Source of the DNA: Amphimedon queenslandica | Lineage: Eukaryota > Porifera > Demospongiae > Haplosclerida > Niphatidae | Assembly: GCF_000090795.2 (NCBI RefSeq) | Contig: NW_003546460.1 | Span: 123,029-159,403, forward strand | DNA: 36,375 bases | Direction: 5' to 3' | In this document: positions 18,705 through 29,101 of the stretch, in pieces | Layout: the number at the start of each line of letters is the position of its first letter | Position numbering within the stretch: the stretch's first letter is position 1 | Program-made: the position numbers and the translations under genes | The notes under the pieces: model-generated | Databases searched by the model: none | Told to the model about the DNA's origin: nothing | Seen by the model: only the letters and a program-made list of their open reading frames with translations

Positions 18705-21350
18705 ATGTCTACATGTAAGATTGTGTCTCTTTTACTAGCTCTGAGTGGTAAGTGGGTTTATACCTTAGCCATGATACTTTTATTATAGCTACAGTGACTG
18801 CTGTCAGCTCTCAGTCCTTCCCCTTTGTCCTCAATGTCACCTCAATCTCAGGAAATGAGACTTTAGGCGAGATACACTTGTATTATCGAGTTAGTGCAAT
18901 CCTTAATGGAAACATTGGGGATGTTTGTAGCAGTAGTGGAGTCACTGATCAAGTAGCTAACGAGCTCTGCAGGCAAGAGCTTATTGATGAAGGAAGTGGT
19001 GAGTTCATTAAACTGTCAATGTGGTTGATCACTTCACATGTTTCTCTCTTTAATTCTATATATATAGGTTTTCTTCGAGTCACTGGTGCTGTAGCTACTC
19101 CTCCTTACAATTTTATCAATGGCGAGCTCTTTAGCACATCTTATGCTAATTTTGCCTGCCCCAGTGACATTACAGCTTGCACTGGAATGCAAGTCAGCAA
19201 TTGTACTGGCTATGGTGGATTCTTGACCATACGCTGTAATATCAGTAAGTATATTGGAATATAAAATGATACTTCTAGTTGGCTAGTTGTAAAGTAAACT
19301 GATATGTAGGTATTGTTTTACTAATCTAAACCATATAGGATTTCCTGAATGCTTTCCTGGGCTCACTATTCTTAATAACGTTGTCAATAGTACAACTCCT
19401 GATGGAGCATTCTATGAGACAGGATACCCTGCAATATGTACTAATGATGCAAGATATGCCCCAGTCTGCAGTGGAGCTAGTCTCTCACCACGGGACGTGT
19501 CAGAGCTTTGTTTAAGAAATATCGAGAATCCTTTTGCATTTTTTGGTAAGAAGTAACAAATTTATAAGATTTTAAAATATTTTTTTATAATAGGTGGATT
19601 TGTTGGAGCCCCTGATGGAGTTACAGCCCTACCTATTGATTTCTTTAGAGAAATTGATGTTGTAGTAACTGATCTGTCCTGTACTACATTATTGAACTGC
19701 ACTAATGTGACAATGATGGGGAAATGTCCTAATGATGACTATGCTACCATCACTTGTCAGCAAGGTATGGTTAAAAGTATTTTGATCTTAAAAATTCATC
19801 TTCTTTTTTAGTTTGTAATGATGAAACATATCAACCAATGTTATACAATAATTACACTACAACTCGTGATGGAGTGACGTATTTTGCTGGAATATTTCAG
19901 TTCTGTTTGGGAGGGACTTTTGCTAGAATCTGCGACGATGGAACAAATGTACAAGATCTTGCAACAATTGGCTGCATACAGTATGGCTATCAAGGTAATG
20001 GTTTATGTTAAAAGCTATGTTTTAATGAATTCATGAAAATGACAATTGTAGTTTTTGGCCCATTTTTAAACAGCCATAACTCAAAAAATTGAAGTCAGAA
20101 TCACCTCAAACTTGCTACACAGTATTAGGGTGTCAATGTGTATCAGAAAAGTAATTAAAAATTGGGATAATTTTGGAGCCAATTTTTAGAAAAATTCATG
20201 GGATATAATAGATCTAGTACAGAGATTTTTCAGAATTTTGGCATTTTCTTAAAATGGCCGTAACTTAAAAAATTGAAGTAAAAATTGGTTCATACTTTCT
20301 AAAAATTGAAAATCATAAAAATAATTATGCAATCATCTCTATCTCACAATTTTATGTCATGTAATTTACGATTATCAATTTTAAATTCCTACAGCTGGTA
20401 GGATGCTGCCTTACAATGCTAGTCTTTACAATGGATCACCTCGTGGGATACTATACTTCAGTAATTACACTTGCAATGAATTTGGTTGTGCTCAAAACAT
20501 CTCCTTCGCATTCAATGAGCAATGCTACAACAATGGACAAAAGGATGTCACTGTGGAATGCTACAACAACAGTATATCAAACTAATTCTTTATTCATATT
20601 TAATATTATAGTTGTCCATAGGTCTTTCATGTAGCACTGAAGGCAATGTAACCTTTTATACTAGAATCAGTTCAGTGATTAATGGAGACACTGAGATTAC
20701 AACTGGGGTTGCTGTTATATGCACTAATGGCCAGTATACTGCTCTTTGTGGAGATACTGAAGACTTTGATACTGATGATGCTGCCAATGTCTGTCAAGCA
20801 ATGGGAATACTAGTAAAACAATAATAAATAGACTAATATTAACTTTATTATTATTATTATTATTATAGGTGGTACTGTGCGTCCTTCTGATTCATTGTAT
20901 GGTGCTCCTCCTCTTACATCAGGGTATTACAGTAATGTTACTTGTATGAGTGATGGATCCTGTACTGCTGTCCCCAGTGATGATCCTGAATGCTTCACTG
21001 GAGATTTGAACATCATACTTCAATGCATGAGGCCTGCACCAAGTGGTTAGTGACAATTAATGTATTCTTATGTTTCATATATTTAGCTTCTTCAACTACT
21101 CTTCAACCACCTACCATTACTGTTTCTGATACTCTCTCCTCTTCTATCATTGCATCAACTATCAGTGGGTACAGTTACAGTCTCTCCTACCAGTTCATCA
21201 GCCCCCACAACCTCTACTGATTCTAATGTTGGGCTAGCTATTGGAGTAACAGTTGCTGTTCTGGTTGTAGTTGCAATTGTTGTTCTTATCATTATTGTGC
21301 TTGCTGTTGTGATAGTTAGGAAGTCAAGATCTGGGTCCATTAACTTTTAA
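18705..21350 (+). CDS. SRCRL-5: four-domain SRCR-like transmembrane receptor with a 1-base phase defect at exon 8
   Basis: Exons: 18705-18747, 18789-18998, 19068-19244, 19339-19545, 19594-19764, 19812-19994, 20395-20571, 20622-20812, 20869-21045 and 21166-21350. It has a signal peptide, four two-exon SRCR-like domains, a Ser/Thr stalk, a TM helix and the tail RKSRSGSINF. Exon 8 is 191 bp where the family has a multiple of three: the only GT donor (20813) leaves phase 0, but exon 9 needs phase 1, so a read-through product would stop about 25 codons into exon 9. Exon 10 has two possible acceptors. The one at 21166 keeps the TM frame; the one at 21087 gives a Ser/Thr tail ending at 21220 without TM. 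Intron 6 (400 bp) contains a ~180 bp repeat. The gene is either defective, polymorphic or mis-assembled by one base. Confidence 0.7.
20035..20305. repeat. Diverged ~180 bp repeat, about 1.5 copies, in SRCRL-5 intron 6
   Basis: It carries the family landmarks CCATAACTCAAAAAATTGAAGTC, GTGTATCAGAAAA, ATTTTGGAGCCA, CAGAATTTTGGCATTTTC and AAATGGCCGTAACTT, in the same orientation as 4770-5150. It explains why this intron is about eight times longer than its neighbours. Confidence 0.85.
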
Positions 21351-21623
21351 GTCTAAATGTCTTCACCTTATATCTATTTTGGTGTGAATGTATTAGTTAG
21401 TTATTATAATAATTAGTTGTTTTTTATTGCTAGTCTATTTAATATACAATGAATGACACTACAAGTTGTTGACTTTAATTTTACACATGTTGAACAGCAT
21501 GTAATAATTACAACGTATGTTAACTTTACTCATGCACATATTCAGTGTGAAATGAGAGCATGTGCTTAGCATGTAGTGCAGTGCTCTGCAATATAAGAAG
21601 ATAATGATAATTATAATCACAGT

Positions 21624-21705
21624 GTGGAGTGACTCAGTTACAGTTCAAGGTAGAGGCAGGCCCACTTTTGTACTGCAAGTAGAGGGCACATCAACTGAAG
21701 CAATC
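21624..21705 (+). promoter_or_regulatory. Upstream region of SRCRL-6 with AP-1-like TGACTCA
   Basis: Matches 8874-8955 (upstream of SRCRL-1) at 81 of 82 positions and ends directly at the ATG. TGACTCA is at 21630-21636. Conservation up to the ATG suggests both genes share promoter and 5' UTR. Confidence 0.5.
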
Positions 21706-23976
21706 ATGAAAGGACTTTTAAGTATTGTAGCTGTTTTTTTGGCTTTTAGCTGTGAGTGATTTCCTATTGTTTCATTTGAGTTATTTCTTATTCTCCATAG
21801 CTCAAGTTTACTGTGATGGACCAATTAATAATAACCTTTTCTACAACTTCACTGGAAGTGACATGCAGGATCTTGTTACTACTTACTATTTTGTGATTGG
21901 TGTCACCGTTAATGGTCAGATAGGTGATGTGTGTGCAGCTGGAGTTTCTAATGAAACTGCTGGTAGCTACTGTCAAGCAATAGTTGATGATGTTTATGGC
22001 TTACCAGGTAATTTAATTTATTAAATTTTAAATCTCCTTTTCATTCTCCTAATAGGTTTCGTGTCACCAAACGGTTCTATTGGTTACCCTGATAGTTTTA
22101 ATGATTTCCCCCCAAAGGTGTTTGACTACAGTTATACAAATGTTTCCTGCTCCAATGGCTACTCTTCTTGTACTGGGAGTCAAATGAGCAACTGTACAGC
22201 TAGTGGGGGACTGCTTAGTATACAGTGTAGTTTTAGTGAGTTCATTTTTAAGTTGCAAATATATATTATAATTATTGTTTTTATGAAATAGTTTCCCCTG
22301 AATGTTATTATGGTGAAACTGATCTTAACAATTACGTCAATGTATCAAATGGCCCTGGTCTCTTTACACTGACTGGTCGTCCAACCATTTGTGTAGATGG
22401 AAGCTTTCTTCCTGTATGCAGTGGTGTCCCTTTGAGTCCTATTGATGTCTCAAGGATATGCCTTTATAGTTTAGGAATATCAAGTAAGAATAAATTGTAT
22501 CATTTTTATTTTTATTTTTTGGCATTCAGGTGGGTTTGTAGGTAGACCAGCAGGTGTTATGGCTCCTCCTCTTAACTTAACGAGAGATCTTGGTAGAGTA
22601 GTGACTGGGTTTGACTGTACAGATTTAGAAAACTGCACTAACACCACAATGTATGGAGACTGCGGTTCTAATGGATATGCAACTGTTACATGTCAGAGAG
22701 GTATAAGAACATACAAAGATCCAGTCACTTTGATCCTTTCCTTCTTCTAGTGTGTATTGATGATGATGATGGTCATAGTGATGTATTCCTGTTCAATCAG
22801 TACTCTGGAGTCGAAGGTGGTAGCAGCTACATTGCTGGTATTCCACAGTTCTGTGCTAATGGTGCTCCTACAAGAGTATGCAATGATGGAACTAACTCTC
22901 CAAGAATCATCAACTTTGCCTGTGAAGCATTGAACTATCAATGTAAGTCCCTGTACAATATGAATCATTATAAACTAAACTGTATTTATAGATGGGCAGT
23001 TGCTTTCTTACAATGCCAGTGTTTATAATGGCACTCCTCCTGGTGTTGTCTATTTGTCTAACTTCTCTTGTCCCACCAGTGACATCAACAGTTGTGGTGA
23101 CTATGCCAACTTTGCTACTGATTCACGTTGTTTTGGTGGATCACTTGAGTACTTTGTAAAATGTTACAATGACAGTAAGTGACTCCTTTCATAATAATGT
23201 GTTGCTATATACTATCTACTTCAGCTCAAAACTGCAATATGCCTGGTGTTACCTTCTTCACTAATTTCAGCAGTAATAACTTTGGACAGCAGCTGTTATC
23301 TGGGATTGCTGTGATGTGTATTAATGGACATTTGGTCCCATTGTGTAATGAAAATGATGATGACTATGATTCTGATGATATCGATCTAGTATGTACTTCG
23401 ATGGGATTCGATGGTAAGTGTAAATAAAATATCATTATTTTATTATTGTTTTATTTATAGGTGGATCTATTCGTCCTCCCAATCCATCTAGATACGGCCC
23501 AGGACCACAAGGTGTTGGATATTACGGCAACTTCTCTTGTCCATCAAATGCAACTGATACTAGCTCATGTACTGCAACAATGACAAACAACACTCAGTGT
23601 ATTGGAGGACTGAGGGAACTAGTGATTGAGTGTTACCTTGGAACACCCACAAGTAAGGACTCATTATTAATCCTAATATTTAAAGAATAAATCATTTTTT
23701 AAAACAGCTCCATCAACAACTGCCACTAGCGCTCCTACTTCTACAGCTACTGCAACCCAAAGCATCACTACAAGTGCAACACGTGTTGTTACTACAACAG
23801 GAGGAGCCAGTGTCACTCCTTCAAGCACTCCAACCGAATCCTCTTCCTCTAAAGTCGGACTAGCTGTTGGGGTTACAATTGCAGTTTTGGTTGTCGTCGG
23901 TTTGATAGTAGCAGCTGTCATTATAGTGGTATTCATTGTTATTAGGAAGCGTAGATCTGGCTCCTTTTCATTTTAA
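21706..23976 (+). CDS. SRCRL-6: intact four-domain SRCR-like transmembrane receptor
   Basis: Ten exons join in frame to 606 aa: 21706-21751, 21801-22007, 22056-22235, 22292-22483, 22530-22700, 22751-22942, 22992-23174, 23225-23413, 23461-23652 and 23708-23976. Signal peptide (MKGLLSIVAVFLAFS); four SRCR-like domains, each from two exons with phase-1 borders; Thr/Ser stalk; TM helix; tail RKRRSGSFSF. The domain 1 motif is GQIGDVCAAGVSN...YC, and domain 3 has RVCNDGTN. The extreme C-terminus F-S-F fits a class II PDZ ligand (hydrophobic-x-hydrophobic), as does I-N-F in SRCRL-5. Exons 1-5 are close to SRCRL-1, so this gene or its ancestor donated that half. No lesion seen. Likely a surface receptor; the ligand is unknown. 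Confidence 0.8.
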
Positions 23977-24276
23977 TTTTAAACAAACTATACACTTTAA
24001 TAAATGCTATGCTACATGACTTACTAGATACATGACCTTTTTATTGCAGTTCATGCAGCTCCATTCCAATCTCATGTATACCTTTACTTTAACAATGCAT
24101 GCACTAATTTGGTATTAACATTATTGTGAGAGTCAATTAGAAACACGAGCTGAGATGCTGAGGATGAATCGGGTGTCATTTTAATGATATTCATAATGAA
24201 CTTGGGGCCATCACCTCTACTGGTGCAGCCGGGCCCTTTTTTGGTGAGTAGCCACACCCATTCAAAACAAAAGAGG
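23977..24276. other. Spacer between SRCRL-6 and SRCRL-7
   Basis: About 300 bp. An AATAAA occurs just after the SRCRL-6 stop (near 23999). No coding or repeat structure recognised. Confidence 0.4.
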
Positions 24277-25270
24277 ATGAACAAAACAAGCCAAGTAATA
24301 AGACTAGGAATTATATTAATATTGAGCTCTTTCGCTAGTAAGTTGTTTCTCTGTAGAATTAGAAATCAATTCACATTATGTTAACGGTACTATTGCTTAC
24401 TGGTATAGCTATGCTTGCATGAGCCCCACCCAATGATGGTAGACATACACTTTAATCTCACTTTCAATCTTTAGTTTATTCAGCAGATGCTCAAAGTTGC
24501 AATGTTCCAGGAGTCAGTCTGTACAGTAATGTTACTGCAGTATCCAATGGACAGGAGTTAGTGTCAGGTGTTGCTGTATGGTGTTGGAATGGAGAGTTTG
24601 TGTCATTGTGTGATGAAGATGACAGCTTTGGAAATGATGATGCTAATCTTGTATGTACTTCAAAAGGATTCAATAGTTAGTTGTTGTATATAAGCTACTC
24701 TAAATAATCATCATTCTTATTATAGGTGGTATTGTTCTTCTTTCCCCTAATATGTCTCTGTATGCTACACTGCCACAGCCCTCTATGTACTACAGTAACT
24801 TAACATGTCCACCAAATGCAGTTAATACAGGGAGTTGTACAGTGACTCCTAGTGCAGATCAATTCTGCATTAATGGCACTAGAAACATATATATTCAATG
24901 TTCTAGGCCAGCTCCTACAAGTACTGTAATAAGTAAGCAATATACCATACCTTTATTTTATATTTATCCTTTTATAGCTTCTAGTGCAGCTACTTCCACT
25001 ACCAGTTCTTTCATTATGACAACCAGTACTAGTACAGTAGGATCAACCAGCAGCTCAACAAGAAGTACTAACACTCCTTCTTCAACGCCAGATGGTTCTC
25101 AAAGTCTTGATGTCCGTTTCATTGCTAGTGTTGCTACTGGTGGTGCAGTCCTATTGCTCATAATAATAGTGATAGTAGTGTTTATTATTATCGCTGTCTG
25201 CATTTATAAGAGAGGGCCAAAGAAACCAAAGGAACCAAGACCAGTGGAGATGAGTGGCTTTCATAATTAA
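24277..25270 (+). CDS. SRCRL-7: single-domain SRCR-like transmembrane protein with Pro/Lys-rich tail
   Basis: Four exons join in frame to about 250 aa: 24277-24337 (signal peptide), 24484-24675 (acceptor could also be 24487), 24726-24932 (together one SRCR-like domain of the membrane-proximal type) and 24978-25270. The domain carries C-W-N-G-E-F-V-S-L-C-D and a distal Cys set. The last exon gives a Ser/Thr-rich stalk, a helix of about 25 residues rich in Ile/Val and the longest cytoplasmic tail of the set (YKRGPKKPKEPRPVEMSGFHN). The tail has PKKP and PRP motifs that could bind SH3 domains, which is inference only. It ends about 160 bp from the convergent caspase-dsRBM gene. Confidence 0.75.
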
Positions 25271-25278
25271 CTGTCCAT

Positions 25279-25360
25279 GCTGCTGATATTAGTAGTAGAC
25301 ATTCTGCTTAAGACATGTATATCTTTATTACTACATAAGTTTTTTAAATAATTTATTTTT
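25279..25360. repeat. 3' flank duplicated behind both caspase-dsRBM genes (copy 1)
   Basis: GCTGCTGATATTAGTAGTAGACATTCTG and the following AAGACATG...TTTATTACTACAT resemble 27019-27110, which has the same position relative to the end of the second gene. The duplicated unit therefore included flanking DNA. Confidence 0.7.
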
Positions 25361-25431
25361 ATACTAATATTATAAATACTATGAATAAAAACTAGTGACA
25401 AGCTAAATAGTAAGTACAAGTGTAGAGATTA

Positions 25432-26822
25432 TCATTTAAGTAGTTTATTTTCCTGGTGCAAGAGCATGGCCTTTTTAGCAGCATCTTGTTTAGCACTACT
25501 TTTATCGCGGAAAAAATCTCCAACAATTGGATTTTCAGCAAAAGCACTATGATAAATTTCACATCGAAACTTTTTCTTAGATTTTTTGGGGTCTTCTTCC
25601 TCAACGTAATTTGGATGCTTTAATTTTTTTCTATCAACGAGTAAATTTTTCAGTTGTACGGCAGGAGGGTCCTTGGAGTTTAGAATGGCAGTAGGTTGAA
25701 GAGAAGTAGGTGATGAATCTTGTGGTACAGACTGGGACCTTTCAGCTTGTGACCTAGACAATGGTTGGATAGATGCTCCTTGATCTGAATATAATAATAA
25801 TAATAATAATAATGAGATATATTACAGCTGCAATTTACCTGATAGCGATTTGTTTAGTCTTGAATTTCCAGAGTTTCTTGAAACTGTGGTTGGACCATTT
25901 CCCATTTTAGCTGCTGCTATTTTAAAAATAATAAATAAAACAATATCAATTCTTATATTCATGTACCTTCTAAACTCATTTCTTGTAGTTGATCCTGAGT
26001 TTCCATCATCTCTTCTTCCTGGTTGAAGAATCTACTTTTAGCTTCTTTCAGGAAGTACACGTTGCCATGAAGTGTACTTATTTGTTCTGGTTGCTGCACC
26101 GCCTGTTTACCAGTACCTGCGTCTTTATAATTCGGATCTTGATAAGCCTCATTCACTTCTTTGTTAACGTCATTTAGTATGTCACAAATTGAGTTTTCAT
26201 CTTGGCCTATATGTTTAAGAACACGAGAAAGCCAAACTCCACCTTCTTCTGATTCAAATGCTCTTGTGTTGGAGAGAGTCGAAAAGGCAATTAACATGTT
26301 ACCTATTTTAGGTAATACCTCAGGTTTAATTATAGAACCACCTCTTGGCACTAAAACACTTCCTAAGATTTCCTCCCCACGACACATGTCAAATAAAAAT
26401 ATTTTAGGAATGCAAGCGTTTTGTACTGAGCACTCCGGCTGAAAGAGACTGACGATAAGTTGAACACCAATAGGGTTTCCATCTTGTCCCAAGATCACTC
26501 CATCAGCCTTTCCATGACCAGAAAACACGACGACAATCCACTGAAACTTTCGATTATAATGAAACTGAGCTACAGCCTGACAGGATCTTCTCATTTCCTC
26601 GGCAGTCGCATTGAGGACTTTATAAACTACAGTGCCTAGTGATTCAAACACTGACACAGCTTTGGTAGCATCTTTGTGTGGGCCAGCAATATACCGAAGG
26701 TTATTTGGTTGGTTCTGATAGTCATTAGCTATAATAAGAGCAATGCCTAGAGCATCAGGTTTAGATGATACTAATCTCTCCACTTCATCTTTAGGAGACA
26801 AACCTACAGCAGCTTCAGCCAT
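25432..26822 (-). CDS. Caspase-fold protease fused to one dsRNA-binding motif
   Basis: Three exons join in frame to 428 aa: 26822-25967, 25916-25839 and 25784-25432. Residues about 22-240 are a caspase/paracaspase fold: beta strand ALIIANDY, catalytic His103 in FSGHG, catalytic Cys147 in FLFDMCRGE, then a small-subunit-like part with LIAFST and GGVWLSRVL. There is no prodomain beyond about 20 residues and no clear Asp processing site. Residues about 312-354 are a Ser/Gln/Pro-rich linker. Residues about 355-422 form a dsRNA-binding motif, with a first helix, a middle FRCEI strand, and a last helix DKSSAKQDAAKKAMLL holding the Lys/Ala pattern that contacts RNA. The family context (caspases activate by proximity, dsRBMs cluster on long RNA) suggests a cytoplasmic dsRNA-triggered protease. 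A one-dsRBM paralogue of the next gene. The substrate is unknown. Confidence 0.8.
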
Positions 26823-27018
26823 CTTTCTTTACAAAGGAACTCCTCAATGAATAGTGTCTGCTTCAGTGATTATACCTGGAATGCAATGCTTTATCAGCAG
26901 GTTGTAGGTTAGTGTCAGATTACAAAGGGAAAGTTAGTCAATGAGATTCATGTTATAATTACCACTAGAGACAGAAAACTGTCACAATGTGCTGACATGT
27001 TTATTATCTACATGCATA

Positions 27019-27110
27019 GTATGCTGCTATTATTAGTAGACATTCTGTTTAAGACATGCATGTCTTCATTACTACATGCATAGAAGTTTTTAATATTTAT
27101 ACTACAATGA
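27019..27110. repeat. 3' flank duplicated behind both caspase-dsRBM genes (copy 2)
   Basis: Matches 25279-25360 with scattered differences (ATTAGTAGACATTCTGTTTAAGACATG, CTTCATTACTACAT). It lies between the two protease genes, where the rest of the sequence (26823-27018) shows no feature except the probable promoter of the shorter gene. Confidence 0.7.
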
Positions 27111-27171
27111 TAATAATAATAATAAGTTGATTATAATTACATGACATACATATTATTGTAATTCTAATATT

Positions 27172-28930
27172 TTAACAGTGTTTCAATGCTTTAGATGCAG
27201 CACTGTCTTCTGCTTCTCTCTTTGAAGAGCACACGTCACCAGTAATTGCTTTGATGCCAAACCGTTTGTGGGTTATACTGCATTGAAATCCACTGTCAAC
27301 TGGCACTGTATCATAGATTGGTAGACTATCCCGTAGCTCCCCTTGAAAATGATTGTTAAGATTCTGCTTGTTCATAAGTACTGGTATATCACTTCTAACT
27401 ATGGCTATTGGTGGCGGTGAACTTATGCTTGCTGAAGCTGCTCTAGGTAATATTTTCTCTATTTTTCTAACAGCATCTTCAGCTGCTGCTTCTTTAGCAA
27501 GATTCTTTTTATCATAATATTCCTTGCTATCTCCAGAGACAGTGCTATTGTCACCAACTAGCAGCACACACTCAACTGTGGCTTTAAATTTACCTTGAAT
27601 CTTGGGGTCGGGAACTACCTTCCAACTTTTAGTGTAAGAATCACTAATGATCTTCTTCTGCATCAACTCATTAAGCTGTTTTTTGTAATAACCACTGTCA
27701 TCGGGGAGTGGTGCTTTTCGTTGTACTAATTCTAAAAATAATTAAAATATGTATAATGAAGGAAAAATTATTTCAACAGTTAAATTTACCTATTCTTGAT
27801 GGCAAGCTCGTTGCTCCTTCCCTAGCTTCCACTTGACACTTTTGGCGACTTGGCGGAGTTACGCATAAATTTCCACCAGGCAGTGATGTTGACTGAGCAA
27901 ATACAGGAGGTAGAGACTGTTCTGAAGTGTGGATTTGAGCTCCGTGTGTTTGTTGTGAGAAAGCAGCTGCTAATTCAGGCCTGGATGCCTGACCAGCACT
28001 AGGTTTGGTGGGCAAGGATGTAGCACGGTGATACAAATTTGATCTTTGATCTTTATCACTACTTGTTGTTTTAGCTGTGTGCTTTACACTTAGTCCTGCT
28101 AATAGTAATTGCAGTAAAGATCAGTAGTAAAAATTTGCTGACTTACCTTGCGGCTTTTCCCTTAGCAGGAACACTGACTCATTGAGTGTCTGGGTCAAAA
28201 CTGGTTGCATCATATATGGATACTTCTCTTTGTCTTGAAACTCAGTTGAAAGCTCCTCATTTACTTTTACCAGAATGTCACCAATTGAATCATCACAAGT
28301 GGTCAGATTTCTGGCAATGCGTGGCAGCCATAGTCCCCGAGACCCTCCACCAGTTTCTTTTACTTCGTAAGACTGGAAACCAGCAAGTGTTGAAAAGCAA
28401 AGCAAGTAGTTAGCAGCATTGCTTGATAGCCGTTGCTTTTCTATACAATCCCCACCTCGAGGTACAAGCCTTCCTTCGTCTTTGCCATCTCCTCTACAAG
28501 CATCAATGAAGAACATGCGGACCTTATTACCGATTGCATTACCAGGATCACGAGGAGAAAGGGTCTCAACAATGAAGTCTATTGTTATACTCTCTCCATC
28601 ATTCATAATTAATAGAGTGGTCTCAGATTTAGACTCATTTCGTCCATGGCCAGCAAATACAAAAGCTATCCTTTTGCAAGACTTTGGGTATTGGATATTG
28701 CTTGTTCTCCTTAAAATACTTGCCAGGATTAGCCCCGTGATGTTGTGTTTATGGACAATGGTGTAGCCTAGCTCTGTAAAGGCTGCAGCCATTGAAGCTC
28801 CATCACTTTCTGTAGCTTCTAGGTTTGAATACTTTGGGTTGTCCTTGTAGTCGTTTGTTATAATCATTGCTAGCCCTACAGCTTCTGGGGCTGCTTCAAA
28901 CAGTTCCTCTAGAACAGTCTCTCTAGCCAT
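27172..28930 (-). CDS. Caspase-fold protease fused to two dsRNA-binding motifs
   Basis: Three exons join in frame to 550 aa: 28930-28147, 28098-27790 and 27731-27172. The ATG at 28930 is chosen because MARETVLEEL aligns with the paralogue start; the frame stays open upstream only from a GTG. Residues about 17-250: caspase/paracaspase fold with AMIITNDY, His95 in FAGHG, Cys145 in FFIDACRGDG, then LCFSTL and GLWLPRI. Residues about 262-364: a Ser/Pro/Gln-rich linker encoded by its own exon. Residues about 379-450: first dsRNA-binding motif (YKKQLNELM..., last helix KKNLAKEAAAEDAV). Residues about 489-549: second dsRNA-binding motif ending SSKREAEDSAASKAL. No membrane segment. A tandem duplicate of the 428-residue gene with the same intron phases; the second dsRBM is the difference. 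Likely a soluble dsRNA-responsive protease. Confidence 0.8.
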
Positions 28931-29101
28931 CTTTAATTGCTGATAGCAATGATGGGTGTAGCTATGCCTATGGGCAGGGGCTAGGCTATGAGCCACTCCT
29001 ATCCCAGTGGTATTTTTAATCAGTCAGGCCCAGAGCTGCCCAGAACTGAAGCGAAACCAGAGAAAGAAAGGAAGAAAGAAAGCCCTCTCAAGTTTCAAGG
29101 A

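Noticed and set aside
24084..24384. Overlapping short frames on both strands between SRCRL-6 and SRCRL-7
   Set aside because: No homology or splice support; the only real coding piece there is the SRCRL-7 signal-peptide exon at 24277-24337.
28930..28996. 22-residue N-terminal extension of the two-dsRBM protease starting at a GTG
   Set aside because: GTG starts are not expected here, and the ATG at 28930 aligns with the start of the paralogue.
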